Below are positions 24,140 through 36,596 of a stretch of 64,000 nucleotides of DNA, piece by piece. Within the stretch, counting starts at the first letter, position 1. Each line of letters opens with the position of its first letter. This DNA is from Trichoplax adhaerens (lineage: Eukaryota; Placozoa; Uniplacotomia; Trichoplacea; Trichoplacidae). Location: the NCBI RefSeq assembly GCF_000150275.1, contig NW_002060945.1, forward strand, positions 791,190 to 855,189. Reading direction: 5' to 3'. The position numbers and the translations under genes were made by a program. Below the pieces are notes generated by a model. It was not told the DNA's origin and made no database searches. It saw only the letters and a program-made list of their open reading frames with translations.

Positions 24140-24154
24140 TGTACAGTGTACAGT
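24140..24154. promoter_or_regulatory. TGTACAGTGTACAGT element upstream of DHX36 copy 2
   Basis: Identical 15-mer to 15894-15908. It lies about 180 bp before the first ATG of copy 2; the first occurrence lies about 270 bp before that of copy 1. It is embedded in a larger palindrome (tgtactgtacag). Confidence 0.35.
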
Positions 24155-24334
24155 GCTGAAGAGAGACTAGCATCCGTCTGTCTAGAGGTCTTGGAACTAT
24201 AAGGCTTAGTATGAGACCCTTTCGTATCCGGGAGTGATTATTGTAAGCTGTATAATCAATCCATCCTACAGTGATTAAGCTATTAACTTCCGCCAGGATC
24301 CATTCAACACAGACAAAAAGTCAAGCTCAATTTC

Positions 24335-27300
24335 ATGTCCTGCTATCCCATTTGGTCGTATACGTCTACTAAATTATTAACAAGGACAAAACTATACCAG
24401 TTTAGGCATTTGTATAACACTTCCATTAAACTTACTTCATCAGATGATAGTGAGTATGTGTTAAAAGATCAAGGAATGGACCGAGGACGAGGAAGAAGCT
24501 TTGGACGAGGTGGTGGTGGTCGAGGTAGCTATCGAGGTGGCAATCGAGGTGGCGGTCGCGGTGGCGGCGTAGGTAGACCACCCGGCTTGTCTGGTAAGGA
24601 AATTGGCATGTACTATGCTAATTTAAGTCGAACAAGGAAGAAAGAGAAGGAGAAAATAGAAGTAAGCCGTCTTATAACTGTAATGACTGTTATATTATAA
24701 TACTGGAATACGTAGTATGGCAATTGCATTTTACTCGATGCTTTGCAATCTCAGTGCTACAGTTACACAAGCAACTGTCCAAGTGTCTATTAATCTAATT
24801 TTGCTTTTAAGTATACTTAGTTGGGCAATGTTGCCTATGGAATACAGTTAAACTGCTATAAATAGGATGTAAATAAAACTATATCTCCTATTTTAGAGAG
24901 CTGTCATTGAGTTAGATGACGGTAAACAGCATGCGATCGCATCGATCGTAGATCAAGTGGAAGCCAGTTGTAGCCTCGATAACGAATCCAGCCATCATGT
25001 AGATTCTGATCAGCAATTTTCTGATTCGATTCAATTCTTACAACGAGATCCTCATCTTGATAATAGATTAAAAGAAGAATTAGAAACGAAATTTAAAGAT
25101 CCAAGCTATCAAAAATTGCTCGTGAGTAACAGTATCTTCTACACTGCTACATTTATATTCGTAGATACTCAGTAGCTCAAATGGCTTAGTCAGATATTCT
25201 ACGCGTATCTTGCAGTTAGCCGCACACTTTGTAAATGCACCGCAATTGCTAACCCATTTGTTTATTTACTATCACTTATTGAAAAGTTAAAATTAGCTGT
25301 TGGCTTACTGTAGCAAATGCTACTATGTCAATTTCGTCTACAATTGTTAACCAATTTACTTATTTACTATTGCTTATGGTAAAGCTAAAATTGGCTGTTG
25401 GCTTACGATATGAGCACACATGCTGTTGAGCTAATGTTACCATGGTGTTATGGACATAGTAATAACGTAGCGACTAGTAGTTAATTTATATAAATAGATG
25501 TTCTTACCACTATATTTTAATCTAACAGTAAATTCAATAATTCTTGTCAGGCTGAGAGGCAGAAACTTCCGATTTATGCAATGCACGATGATATTATGAA
25601 TCTCATTCATAGTAATCAAATCGTAGTTATTAGTGGTCAGACTGGATGTGGTAAAACTACGCAGTTACCTCAGTTTATACTTGATGATGCTATTTGCTCC
25701 GGCAATGGATCATTATGCAAGATTGCTTGTACACAGCCACGTCGAATTAGTGCAATATCGGTAAGTTAGTGCCTTAGCTATAAGTTTGAATGCTGCGTCT
25801 TATTCTGATCTATGATAACGTGTATTTGTAAATAGGCTAATGAGTATAGAATATACATTTATAAATACAAATATGAATATAAGTATCGTAAGCTATCCTG
25901 ATTTTAAATACGATTTATAAATAAGTCTCTTTGGACTATAACAGCCTTCATCAAGCTATACCACCTATACAATTCTCTTATCAACCAACACTAACTGTAT
26001 GATTAAGGTTGCTGAGCGTGTTCTTGATGAACGTATTGAGAAAAATCAACCCAATCCGAGTGCAGGCTATCAAATTAGGCTAGAAAATAAGCTACCGCGA
26101 AATCAAGGGTCAATGATCTACTGTACAACTGGCATTTTACTCCGACAATTACAGAATGATCCGTTACTTTCACAATATAGCCATCTTATTATCGATGAAA
26201 TCCATGAGCGAAATTTAATGTCGGACTTCTTATTAATCTATTTAAAAGATATTTTAAGCAAAAGGTTGGATAAAAGTTATTTTAGATATCATAAGAATAA
26301 GAACTCCATTCAATCTCCGACTAATACAGAACTTATTAACTTTTCCTAGGCCCGATCTAAAAGTTGTTCTAATGAGTGCTACGTTGAATGCTGCTAGCTT
26401 TTCTTCGTATTTTAATAATTGTCCAATCGTGGAGATTCCCGGATCGTTGTATTCTGTTAGACATTACTACATGGAAGACATTATCTCGATGCTAGGGTAA
26501 GTCCAAATTACAGGACGTCGTGCTGTTATGATAAAAGATAGTACCATTTCATTTTTAATTGTAGAAAATGTACTAAGAGAATGAGTAGATAGCATGCATA
26601 ACATAGATTAAATACAGTAATGTACTGTTCTGTACGTACATTAATTTCAAGGCTAATATTACTAAGGTTGTAGATCTTCCATACGCTCATATTTTCGATA
26701 ATAATATATAGCTTATACAGTAGTTACATGATTGAGAACAGAACTATCATAGCAATGGGTTTCACCAAATAGCAAGTATTGATAACACTTACTTCATGTT
26801 ACAGTAATCAAAAAGTATACTTCCAGCCGAAATCGAATACACGTAATAGCACACGAGGTAGGAACCGACCATATAGAAGTAAAGAAAGTGTTGAAGACAA
26901 CGATTGGCGCGATTTTTTAGGATTCATTTCGGATGAGTAAGATACCGCGAATTGCTGCAGTATATTGTCGATGTAACAGCTCACATTAAATTTATACTAT
27001 AGTATTAGATGAATAGATCTATTCTTGTACGGCCCAGGTATTGCTTAAGAACTGCACAGTCTGTGGAACGAATGGTTTTTGACGATTTAGATTTCGAATT
27101 AATTGAAGATATAATAACTTACATATCAGATCACATGGAGGTAGGTCGTTCAACCTTTTCGGCGGTAAAACGTGAGGATATCCATCTCTTGCTAAGCTAT
27201 ATTTATACAAACAATATCCGACCTTGTAGAAAGGTGCTATTTTATGCTTTCTGCCTGGATGGGAGGACATTCGTAAACTTTACGAACGATTACGATTAAG

Positions 27301-30300
27301 TCCCTATTTTTCGTCAGGTATTTATATAATTCTAAATTGTTGACGCGGTTGATGCAATGTACAGTACACTATACTGATTGCGACTGCATTAACGATATTA
27401 TCTGTATACTTCATGAGTTATAATTTACAGCAACAATTCCAGCACTTTATTTAGAAGATAATAGTTATTATTATTAAGGTGCTTACGAAAAACTTATAAA
27501 ACTTGGTTTTAAACTAAATAGGGAGATACCTAATCATCCCGTTGCATTCGCAATTATCAACTGTAAATCAAAGAAAAGTAAGTAAAATGAACGCTAACAT
27601 TGATCTTAAGACTTTTCCAAAAGAAATTTTTTTATGATGCTAATCATTTCTTACAAGATATTTGAAAAACCCCTACCTTCTGTTCGAAAAATTGTTATTG
27701 CTACCGATATTGCTGAGACAAGGTTACCACTTACAGCAGTACTGTACCCATTTTCAGCTCAATTAGTAACGTTATTTATTTAGAATTAAAATTATTTTAT
27801 TAATTATAGCAATTTTATTTCAGTATCACCATCAATGATGTATCGTTCGTAATTGACTGTGGTAAAGTAAAAGAGAAGGTAACATACTGTCAGCTTATTA
27901 TTGCATCTGTTAAATAAATGATGACAGAAATTGATTATTTATTGTATTTTGCAAATGATGTGTCATGTAATAATATTAATTAGGCCTATGATCCCACCAG
28001 TGGCCTAGAAGTTCTTTCTCCGGTCTGGACCAGTAAAGCATCAGCACAGCAAAGAGCGGGTCGAGCAGGAAGGTACGTGTATTTCATGAAAAAGCACCTT
28101 TCTGATAGGTTAAGCTTGCGATCAAGGCGACTATATGTATGACTTTATCATAACGATTTACTCTTAGAGTAAAAGCTGGGCACTGTTTTTACCTTTACAC
28201 ACAATTTCATAAGTCGAAAATGCAAGAATTTCAGTTACCAGAAATGTTAAGGACTCCCTTGGAAGAAATATGCTTACAAATTAAAGTAAATTCAAGAACT
28301 CATCAATATTTTATGTCATCATTTGAAATTTTAAAATTTGTTAAATCCAAACTTTGTACTTCTGTGGTAATTCACTTTCTGTATAGATCACTATATTACA
28401 TTATATTTTTAGAAGCTTAAATTAGGTATGATAGCACCGTTCCTATCGAAAGCAGTGGATGCACCGGATAGTGAAGCAGTTGCTCGAGCTATAGCTCTTT
28501 TAAAGGATTTGGTAATGATAAATGATCAATCAAGAAAAATTTTATCTTTAGACTTTTGAATGATTAAATATCGCATTTTATAAATATTTGTTTTACTATA
28601 CTTTAGTATGCGTATACGTAATTAATTATTAAAATATTTTCTAATGTTTATCTAATGAGATTTAACGTTATTGTTTTAGAATGGTTTAAATGATGACGAA
28701 TCGTTAACTCCACTCGGACATTATCTTGCGGCACTCCCACTTAATCCTCGCTTAGGGAAAATTATTATATTTGGCGCACTGTTTTCTTGTCTATATCCTG
28801 CTGTAATAATATCGGCATTTTTAGGTCATAGGGATCCTTTTGTATTTGTTATGGTAGGAGGTTTTACGTAGTAAGCCTTTATGCTTACATCTAGTAATAA
28901 CAGAAAAATGAATTTATCTAATTATGCTGTTAAATCTATTATTCATTACAGGACGATAGAGAGGCCTCAAGACGAGCACGTAAAAGCTTCGAACATGATT
29001 CAATTAGTGATCATTTGACACTGTTCAATGCCTTTAAGGTTAAGCAAACTTTGCGCCTTGAAAATTGCATGATTCACATTAGTACTAGTTCTGATATGTT
29101 TCGTGCTGCAATTGCAATTGACGATTTTATCCTTTAGTCGTGGAAAAAAGCTAAATATAACCGAAATGATTATGACTTTTGCCGGAGTAACTTGTTGTCT
29201 GCAAGCGGCCTTAACGTAAATGCTGTTTCGATAGTCTACAACTATAACGGAGCCTTGAATAATTAATATCAAGTTGTTTATATTACATCAGATGGTTCAC
29301 AAAATGGCAGATCAATTTGGTGATCTCTTACACGAGATTGGATTTATAGATACCAAGGATATAAAGGCAAATCGTTATAATGTTAATTCCGGTAATTATC
29401 ATTAACAAATTTTATTTTTATTTCTATATGCAATCTATGATTGTCGGTAATTAATTTTAACTCTAAATTAATTCATTGTCAAGGCAATAGTAACCTTGTT
29501 AAAGCAATCTTGTGTGCTGGGTTATATCCAAACGTTATTCACGTCGAACATAGACAAACAAATAACAAGAGGTTCAATTTCATCCGTGCTTCTAATTAAA
29601 TTTGGTTAGAATGCTTAGCAACCGTTATGCATACTTATTCTAACTTGTATTCTATAAATCATAATTTAGGCCTCCTAAACTTTCAACGAGACACGACAGA
29701 GCAGTGTTTTTTCATCCCAGCTCGGTCCACCATAATCGAAATTTTTTTAGTAGTAAATGGTTAATATACCATAAAAAAATGAAATTGGATAGTCAGGTAG
29801 GACAATTTTCCAAGATTTACGATACTGTACTTTCAGTTATTATACTTTGGTAGCTAAATTTGCCCTATACTAATGATACTATCGACTAATTTCAGATTAA
29901 AATATTTGATGCCACAATGGTTACTCCGTTTTCTCTATTATTTTTCGGTGGTGATATTCAAGTAGACGAGGTTAATATTCCTTTAAAATTTTACATAGCA
30001 ATTCATTATCCTCCAGCTAAGTATTAGTAATATTGTTAAATTTCATAATGGGGTATCTTTTCTAGAAATGAGGTTGATAATTTAAACATACAGTATTTAT
30101 TGCGACAGTAGCTAAAAGAATGCATTCTTTGACATATTGCTATTCAAATGGACACCGATGCCGTATAGTCTGAAAACACTATCTCAATCGACACATGGAT
30201 TAAGTTTGTTGCTGATGCTGGCATCGCTAAATTAATGAAGGTAATTAGAACGTTCTACTCGTACCAATAACTCAACGCTTTCCATATGTTAAGCAATAGA

Positions 30301-30663
30301 AAAATTTTTTATTATTTTTGTTGACAGCAATTAAGACTCCAACTGGACAACTGTTTAAAGCAGAAGATTAAGCAACCATCACTGCAATTAACTGCATCAA
30401 ATGATCAGTCTGATCCTAAAGCTAAATTGTTCCAGGAGATTATTAATCTTATTACACGCGAAGATTTATCGCAGCAAGTAAGTAATAGTCATTACACGTA
30501 TGTATATTCATACAGTAGTCATTTGAAAGAAATGTCTTATAAAATTTTTGTCGCACGACTCGTAAGCTAATCATTGACATAATGGTTTATTGCTAAATAG
30601 GCAGAGCGAATAAGAAGCGCTCAATCCTTACGGCTTTCCGATGTAGCTGCAAGTAACGACTAA
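24335..30663 (+). CDS. DHX36: DHX36 (RHAU/G4 resolvase) DEAH-box helicase, copy 2
   Basis: Twenty-four exons: 24335-24661, 24897-25121, 25551-25760, 26008-26264, 26350-26496, 26805-26936, 27038-27140, 27230-27317, 27522-27577, 27658-27722, 27824-27878, 27984-28072, 28168-28285, 28413-28511, 28680-28853, 28952-29038, 29138-29215, 29292-29391, 29484-29571, 29670-29796, 29896-29970, 30169-30240, 30328-30477, 30601-30663. Length is about 994 aa. Residues 48-77 are an Arg/Gly-rich tract and 80-105 hold [12 protein letters not shown], the DHX36-specific motif that stacks on G-quadruplexes. Walker A is GQTGCGKT, and [15 protein letters not shown]-type motif V and QRAGRAGR are intact. Intron positions match copy 1 apart from the extra intron 26265-26349. 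An alternative start is the ATG at 24476 (MDRGRGRS), which would remove a basic 47-residue leader. Confidence 0.93.
26265..26349 (+). other. Paralogue-specific 85-bp intron in DHX36 copy 2
   Basis: Splits codon AG|G in KRPDLKV; copy 1 is continuous at the same place (18390-18410). The intron begins gttggataaaagttatttta and the downstream exon begins gcccgatctaaaagttgttc. The two are recognisably similar, as if the exon start had been duplicated and the first copy had become intron. Confidence 0.7.
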
Positions 30664-30826
30664 TATGTGTATAAAGGTTTTGATTACAAACTAATGTCCT
30701 ATTTTTAACTTGATTAAATACACGTATGCAAACAGCATCGATACGAGCTTTGGTTTATGCTATTTATACTAGAACGTGATAATATATTCCATGTAGCCAT
30801 TGTAATGAGATAAACAACTTTAGCCA

Positions 30827-32441
30827 TTAAAAGATATTTTTGAAAGCATCGAAGAATTGTTTTACACCAGCATCCTGGCCTTGATTGGATTGATTTGATA
30901 CACCAATTTTATTGATGTCTAATCTGGCTACGGCTGGATACTTTTTTTTAACTTTCTCCATTTCACGATTTAAATCGAAACGAACGGTTTGCATTTTAAG
31001 TAGTGGGACATGCATATTATACTTATCGACATTTTCGTTAATCCTAATAGTTTGTTCTTCAACAAATTTTACAGCCCTTTTCCAATTTAATTGCTTCTCG
31101 TTGCATCGGGGCTTTTTTTGCACTTGTTCAGCTCGATCTTCCAGCCTGGCACGTAGAAATTTTTTGTCTTCACGTATTTCTTTCCCAAGCAGGATCCAGT
31201 TGGGTGCATAACCTAATGATACAATACGTGTAGATAGTAGTAGAGTTTATTTAGTCAAATTGTGTTGTGAATTATTGTATGGCAATTATTTTTACAGTAT
31301 ATTAACAATATTGCTAAGTATAGTATTAAAGAGGCTATCAGAATTCAGAAGGAGAATGATACGAGTACGGCAGAGTAATGTGTATAATCGAGATGCAACA
31401 TTTAGTAGAATTTGCAATTATAATTGTAAGAAAGTGTCATCGCTCAAGTAAGAATTATTTTCAATGAGGTATGTAACCTGGAGAATTGTATCTTACGATT
31501 AAAAGGTTACTACTTCAAGGAGAATTTAAAGTAGATCGCAATACGACATGTAAAATAATTGCAAAGACCCTACATAAGTTTCTTACAGGTTTATTGATAA
31601 GCAATGAAGTTGACTTGGAATGATAACTGCATCCTATCTACTATAAATTAGTAAAGCAGACCTAACTATTTGATATATACCAACCTGAATTGACAAGCAT
31701 TTTATTTAAACGATATTCTGTACCATCCAGCAATCCTTCGTGTTCCTCTTTTAAAGGTTTTCCATAACCCTCTAATTGATGTAAATTATCAAATTGGCCT
31801 CCCTGGACGGCCTGTTGGATAAAATCTTCAGCAATCCGATCAATACTTTGCACGATTTTCCCTTTTCTACCAGGTTCTTGATACTTTTGTTGGATATTCA
31901 TTTCAACAGTCATATTATCAACTAAACGGACATGATAATCAGCAGTTTCTTCAACTGCTTTATCCATACGTTGCCTAAGAGTAGCTTGTTTCTCTTCTGG
32001 AGAAGCCGTCGAAGTCGCAGGATCAGTGGATAATTTGGTACGATGTTGTAACACCTTATTTTCAAATTCATCCAATTGCATATCACGCGTTAGCTCTTCA
32101 ATTTCATCAGGATCATCTAATGCCTGAGTTAGTATTGTTTTGTAGGCATTTTGAACTTTTACAAATTGCGATAAATTGGCTTGACCTGATGAGCTATCAG
32201 GATGCAATTTTTTGACCAAATCATGATAAACACTTTTAATATGATCTAAGCTATCATCTTGTTTTACACCTAACACTTGACAACTTATTTGCAACAATCT
32301 CGATCTATCCGTATGTTGATAGCGCATTGGACCATGGTGAACGCCGATGATGGTTAATCTTGATGGGAGGCCATGATTGCAACATCGCTTGATGGCATGG
32401 TGCAACATGATTAGCTTGTAAAACTTTGGAGAACAATCCAA
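30827..32441 (-). CDS. DNAJC28: DNAJC28-like J-domain / DUF1992 protein
   Basis: Two exons on the minus strand, 32441-31685 and 31212-30827, joined at phase 1 (GG split codon), giving about 380 aa, the family's usual size. A J domain lies at about residues 50-110 with the HPD motif at 80-82 (KKLHPDSS). A DUF1992 domain follows at about 198-262 (EDFIQQAV..G.FDNL..GKPL, then RLNKMLVNSGYAPNWI across the splice). DNAJC28 is a J-protein thought to stimulate Hsp70 and is reported at mitochondria or Golgi. The basic N-terminus, with a second Met at residue 12, could be a mitochondrial presequence. It is convergent with DHX36 copy 2, with only about 160 bp between stop codons. Confidence 0.9.
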
Positions 32442-33144
32442 CTGATTGGTAATACTTGTAATGAATAATTGTCTTCTGCCTCTAGCCCTACAGGTCTAGA
32501 AGAAAACCTTTCGATAGCAATGATTTTAAAGTAAGCCTAATCAATTAAGATATTGTCTCCGATGATGCCAGAATGAATAAATTCATAACAACATTAATAA
32601 TTATTTCGACACGATGGGAAGACAGCAGCTATGGCTCCAGTGGCCTTTTACCACTTGAATCTTTCAGGACCAAGCTCAGGTCTCAAGTCTAACCAATAGG
32701 ACACTCGCTACTGTACCAGTAATGGACCTGCACTGCGCACAACAACTTCACGCAGTACCGTACCGATGTCACGGCGATGATGTAATGCTTGCTCGCTTAC
32801 AGTATAGGTACTAGCTCATACATGAACATGGTATAGTGTACACTACAACATGTCGATCGCTCGATGATAGGCCCTCCCTCATCTAGTCATACGGCTCTTG
32901 TCTGTCCTTCTAGCTGTCCTTACCGGGGAGTAGTACTCAGGCAAGACTGCAAATTTTCCCTTAACTTTGGAGGAAAAATGGTCACTTAAGGCTTTTGAAG
33001 GGAGAATTATCGATGGTAGATGCTTTCATTACTACTGTAGAATGGTCGAATAATAAGCATTGCACTAGACGCCACTCCTCGCTCTTGTCTGTCTTTCTCA
33101 GTAGCCCCTATGACAGAACTAGTGTTATTTATTAGTGTACGTAT
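32442..33144. other. Intergenic region upstream of DNAJC28
   Basis: No coding exon recognised. It presumably contains the minus-strand promoter of the J-domain gene. GC content is somewhat higher than in neighbouring spacers. Confidence 0.4.
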
Positions 33145-33343
33145 ATCACGAATTAATCTGAGCTACTGTCATGGACTACTCTAAATAGTTCTCTTCTTAA
33201 TAGTTCACGAATGATACATACAGTCATGGACTAGTAGAAGTTATTACTGCATCGACTACTAGAGTAGTAATTTCTAGTAGTCCATGGCACAGTGTAGAGG
33301 CTAAAGGGATGTCTTGCAAAAAATTGGGGCCAAAAATAGGCTC
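33145..33343. repeat. Fold-back repeat, copy 1
   Basis: Begins atcacgaattaatctgagct and ends near attggggccaaaaatagg. It contains an internal inverted repeat: catggactagtagaagttat is answered by aatttctagtagtccatg. A diverged copy follows at 33557-33781. Non-coding with fold-back structure, this resembles a MITE-type element, but no target-site duplication was confirmed. Confidence 0.65.
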
Positions 33344-33556
33344 CGTCAGGGCACGAACCACTAGAAGCAAACTTTTAACCATTTAATATTAGCTAGTATC
33401 AGATCTCGCTCATTCTCCCAGTTACGGTGCTCATGATGATACACAGAGTAAAAGTAGGACTAGCCATAAAGATGATCAACATTTCTCGATTTGCTACTAG
33501 ATATTACAGTAGAATACAATACTGTCATTAAGAGAATTACGAGAATTCCTTGCTCG

Positions 33557-33781
33557 ATCACGAATTAATCGAGCTACTGTCCTAGATCTGAACTACTCTA
33601 AAAACTTCTTTTCTTAGTAGTGCATGAGTGATACATATAGTCATGGACTAGTAGAAGTTATTACAGCATGGACTACACCAAGAAACTCCCCATTTTTCGG
33701 ACTAGACGAGTAACTTCTAGTAGTCCATGACACCGTGTAAAGCTAATGGAGGTTTTGCAAAATTGGGGCCAAAAATGGCTC
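33557..33781. repeat. Fold-back repeat, copy 2
   Basis: Direct, diverged copy of 33145-33343 sharing both ends (atcacgaattaatcgagct and attggggccaaaaatgg) and the central inverted repeat around catggactagtagaagttat. The segment between the two arms differs. Confidence 0.65.
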
Positions 33782-33795
33782 AGTCACTGGCCACG

Positions 33796-33817
33796 GTCAG
33801 TCAGTCAGTCAGTCAGT
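33796..33817. repeat. (GTCA)n microsatellite
   Basis: About five tandem copies of gtca directly after the second fold-back repeat. Confidence 0.9.
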
Positions 33818-34200
33818 GATGCATGCCAGACATGAACGAATCCGTGGTCCGTCAACCCGTCTATCTGATGCTGTAGTATTAGATCTCGGATCTGGCGGTC
33901 CTGGACGTTACGGTAGAACACCACTGTAATGCTCTTAAGCTTCTTGGTTACATATTTACTAGTGTAGAGAGAGTAGAAGAAGTCGCACAAGTCCATGGGA
34001 TAGGAGAAGAAATGGTGTTAAAAAATCACTACAACAAGTTGTTTTGATAATCATTTGCACCAAACTGAGGAAATCTACCTGCCGTCCACTGCACAACGTG
34101 TTATTATCGAGTTGTTGCTGATTCATTTCAGTAGTAATCACTACCTGATTGGGCCTAAGAATAGTCAAGTTGATCTTACTCAGCTCAGCTACAAAACTAG

Positions 34201-35621
34201 AGTTATATCCTGGTTAGCTTTGCAATCAAGGCTGCGAGCAGGTAAATGTTGCTCATTGGCAATGGTTCTATGTAGAAGTAACTAGTGTGCTTGTTGCTGA
34301 AATTCGACTACAGCACATGAATAGCTAAAAGAATCTGTTGTTTCTTTCTTGCCATTTCTTTTACAGTCAATTCTACACAATCTCGGTTGCTAGCTTGGCT
34401 GTCGTGTTTACATTCCCGACCTGGATTAGTCTGATCGGATCAACTAGCGAATGGCAAGATAAAGCAATGTCAAGTGTAATATTTGATAGCCAACACGCTT
34501 GGTTTTCAAGTAGTGTATCAATCGATTATACCAACTGTTGGGGTAAGGATTGATCTTGCTTCCCTTCAAATGCATTCTTCCACGCTATTTTCAGTCTGTC
34601 ATTTCAAATCTGCTTATAATCAATCACCGCCTTTTCCTAATTTCCAATTTTCTTTTTCGCCTATCAGTAAAGTATGGTGGCAAGATTGTTGATCAGTGGG
34701 ATCAAGCTCAATTTCTCTTCAGCCTTGATAAAACATTCCAAGATACTGCATGGTAAGAAACTACTACATGTTTTCAACTGCTACAGGTATTATACTGTAA
34801 TAATGTAGGCTTCATGGAGCCCTTTATAGCAGGCTAAATATCGCACATTAATAGTTAGAATACTGTACAGTACTAACTCATGAAAAGTTTTGACAATACA
34901 TCCCTACCTATAGTAAAACTACTCTTTACTAACATTTCCCTCGTTTACAATAGTATAAAATATCATCAAATCAAATGATACTGGTATGTTGAAGGAATAC
35001 AACTTATTATTATCATTCTTTGACAGCTTGTATGATACTGACGAATTTCGTAAGAGAAGATTAACGGTTTTCGACCCGAAGCTCATATTGCATGCTAAAG
35101 ACGAAAGATCTTTGTGTGATATTGACCTAGGCAAATACATTTTAAACACTCCTAAAGAAACTGAAGGTATGACAGCTATTTTCTGCTTCCACATCATTTG
35201 TAGTTTAAATCAACATGCTCTTATTCAAGAATTAAATTATAATGGAATGGCTCAAAATTTTATCTATCCCCAGATTTTACATACAAAGTATACCATCGAA
35301 TAGGAGCCGATGACAATTTATCGTCCGTTGAAGATAGTTCTGACGTGCATAGTGCAGACGAAGTTTTTATTGCAAAAAGAATCCTCTTGCGTAATAAAAG
35401 AAAGCAAGCCTCCAAATTACCATTAGCTGCAATTGCAAAAGAAGCATCTTCATCGACTACTTCAACCTCAAAATCACGCCGCCCTCCCCGTTACCAAGCC
35501 ACCAGGGCTAGGTAGACACCTATGATTTGAATATACAGATTTAAAGATGACATTAGTTCTAGTAAATTATTATAACCCTTACAGGAAAATATTTTTTTCA
35601 ATTTACATGGATAACGGATAG
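34201..35621 (+). CDS. Unidentified multi-exon gene, possible C2-like domain
   Basis: I do not recognise this gene. A phase-consistent chain of exons is visible: about 34201-34241, 34367-34542, 34668-34752, 35027-35166, 35304-35511, then perhaps 35585-35621. The central part (W-D-Q-A-Q-F-L-F-S-L, then RKRRLTVFD and RSLCDIDLGKYI) has the rhythm of an N-terminal C2 (NT-C2) beta-sandwich. Exon 35304-35511 is acidic then basic and Ser-rich, likely disordered. The 3' end is ambiguous: the GT-AG junction after 35511 runs quickly into a stop, yet further open exon-like stretches at 35587-35731 and 35872-35988 would extend the protein if another junction is used. The 5' end is also uncertain. Confidence 0.4.
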
Positions 35622-36596
35622 ATTAACAAGGAAAGCGAAAGCTGTAGCTAAAAAGAAGATAATAAAGAAAACACCTATTATGCCGGAAAACTGCGATGAT
35701 TTTACATTTCCAGAGAATGTTGTTATTAAAGGTATTTCATTGAAATTTGAAATGTAGAAATTTTTGTATCAATTTATAATTTAATCACCTTACCCAACAT
35801 TCACGATATTATCGTCTCAAGGCATAGCAAATCATGTTCGTTAACTACTGCCCCCATCTATCATTGCAGATATTGTACATATAGATGAAATTACCATCGC
35901 AGATCCTCAAGTTAATATGGAATACTTCATACCAAATTGCAACAAATGCATGGTTATAGGAAAAGGATCGTCTTCTTTGAGTTCGTAACTTAAAGCATCA
36001 AAACTTTTTCTCCTATGTCTAAAATCGATGTAAATATTATTTGGCGATGCCTAAAAATTGTAAAAATATTATTATACTTGTAGTAGAGTAAGTAATCACG
36101 TTTCTTTCGGTCTCTTGCAAATGAAAAGACGACATTTTATAAAATGTCGATCGCATGGAAGAATGTAAATGAACTTATACCATGGAGTCAAAGGGCAATA
36201 AAACGTTTTTTTAAAGCTGTTTTCAAATTCCTATAGTATATGTGCTGGTTAAATTGATCTTTTCCCATGGAATGTATATTTTGTACAAGGTAATATTTTA
36301 AAATTACAGGCAGCCGGGTATAAAGGCATGTTTATGACGCCAAAAATGAGTGAAATATCGATATGGGTTGGACATAATTGGTCATTTATGATTAATTGAT
36401 TAATCCGCCTATTTTAACGACATGTGCTAAGCTGACATTTTAGACTAGTCCTTAATTAGGCTTTCTATTATTTACGATTATCACTTCGTTATTCTATTGT
36501 AATCTTAATAATAATTTTACATTTGGCAGGTGATACACGTACTGCAAGTTTTAACCTCCCGATGATACTTCCCTCATTTATTTTTGCTCCACTGAC
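35622..36596. other. Spacer with possible terminal exons and a polyA signal
   Basis: Holds two open exon-like stretches in phase with each other: 35587-35731, and 35872-35988 ending in TAA. These may be the true 3' exons of the preceding gene. An AATAAA lies at 36197-36202. Nothing else was recognised. Confidence 0.35.

Noticed and set aside
30912-31211. Plus-strand 99-codon open frame
   Set aside because: Antisense shadow of DNAJC28 exon 2.
34919-35197. Minus-strand 92-codon frame
   Set aside because: Overlaps the better supported plus-strand exon 35027-35166, which has proper splice sites.
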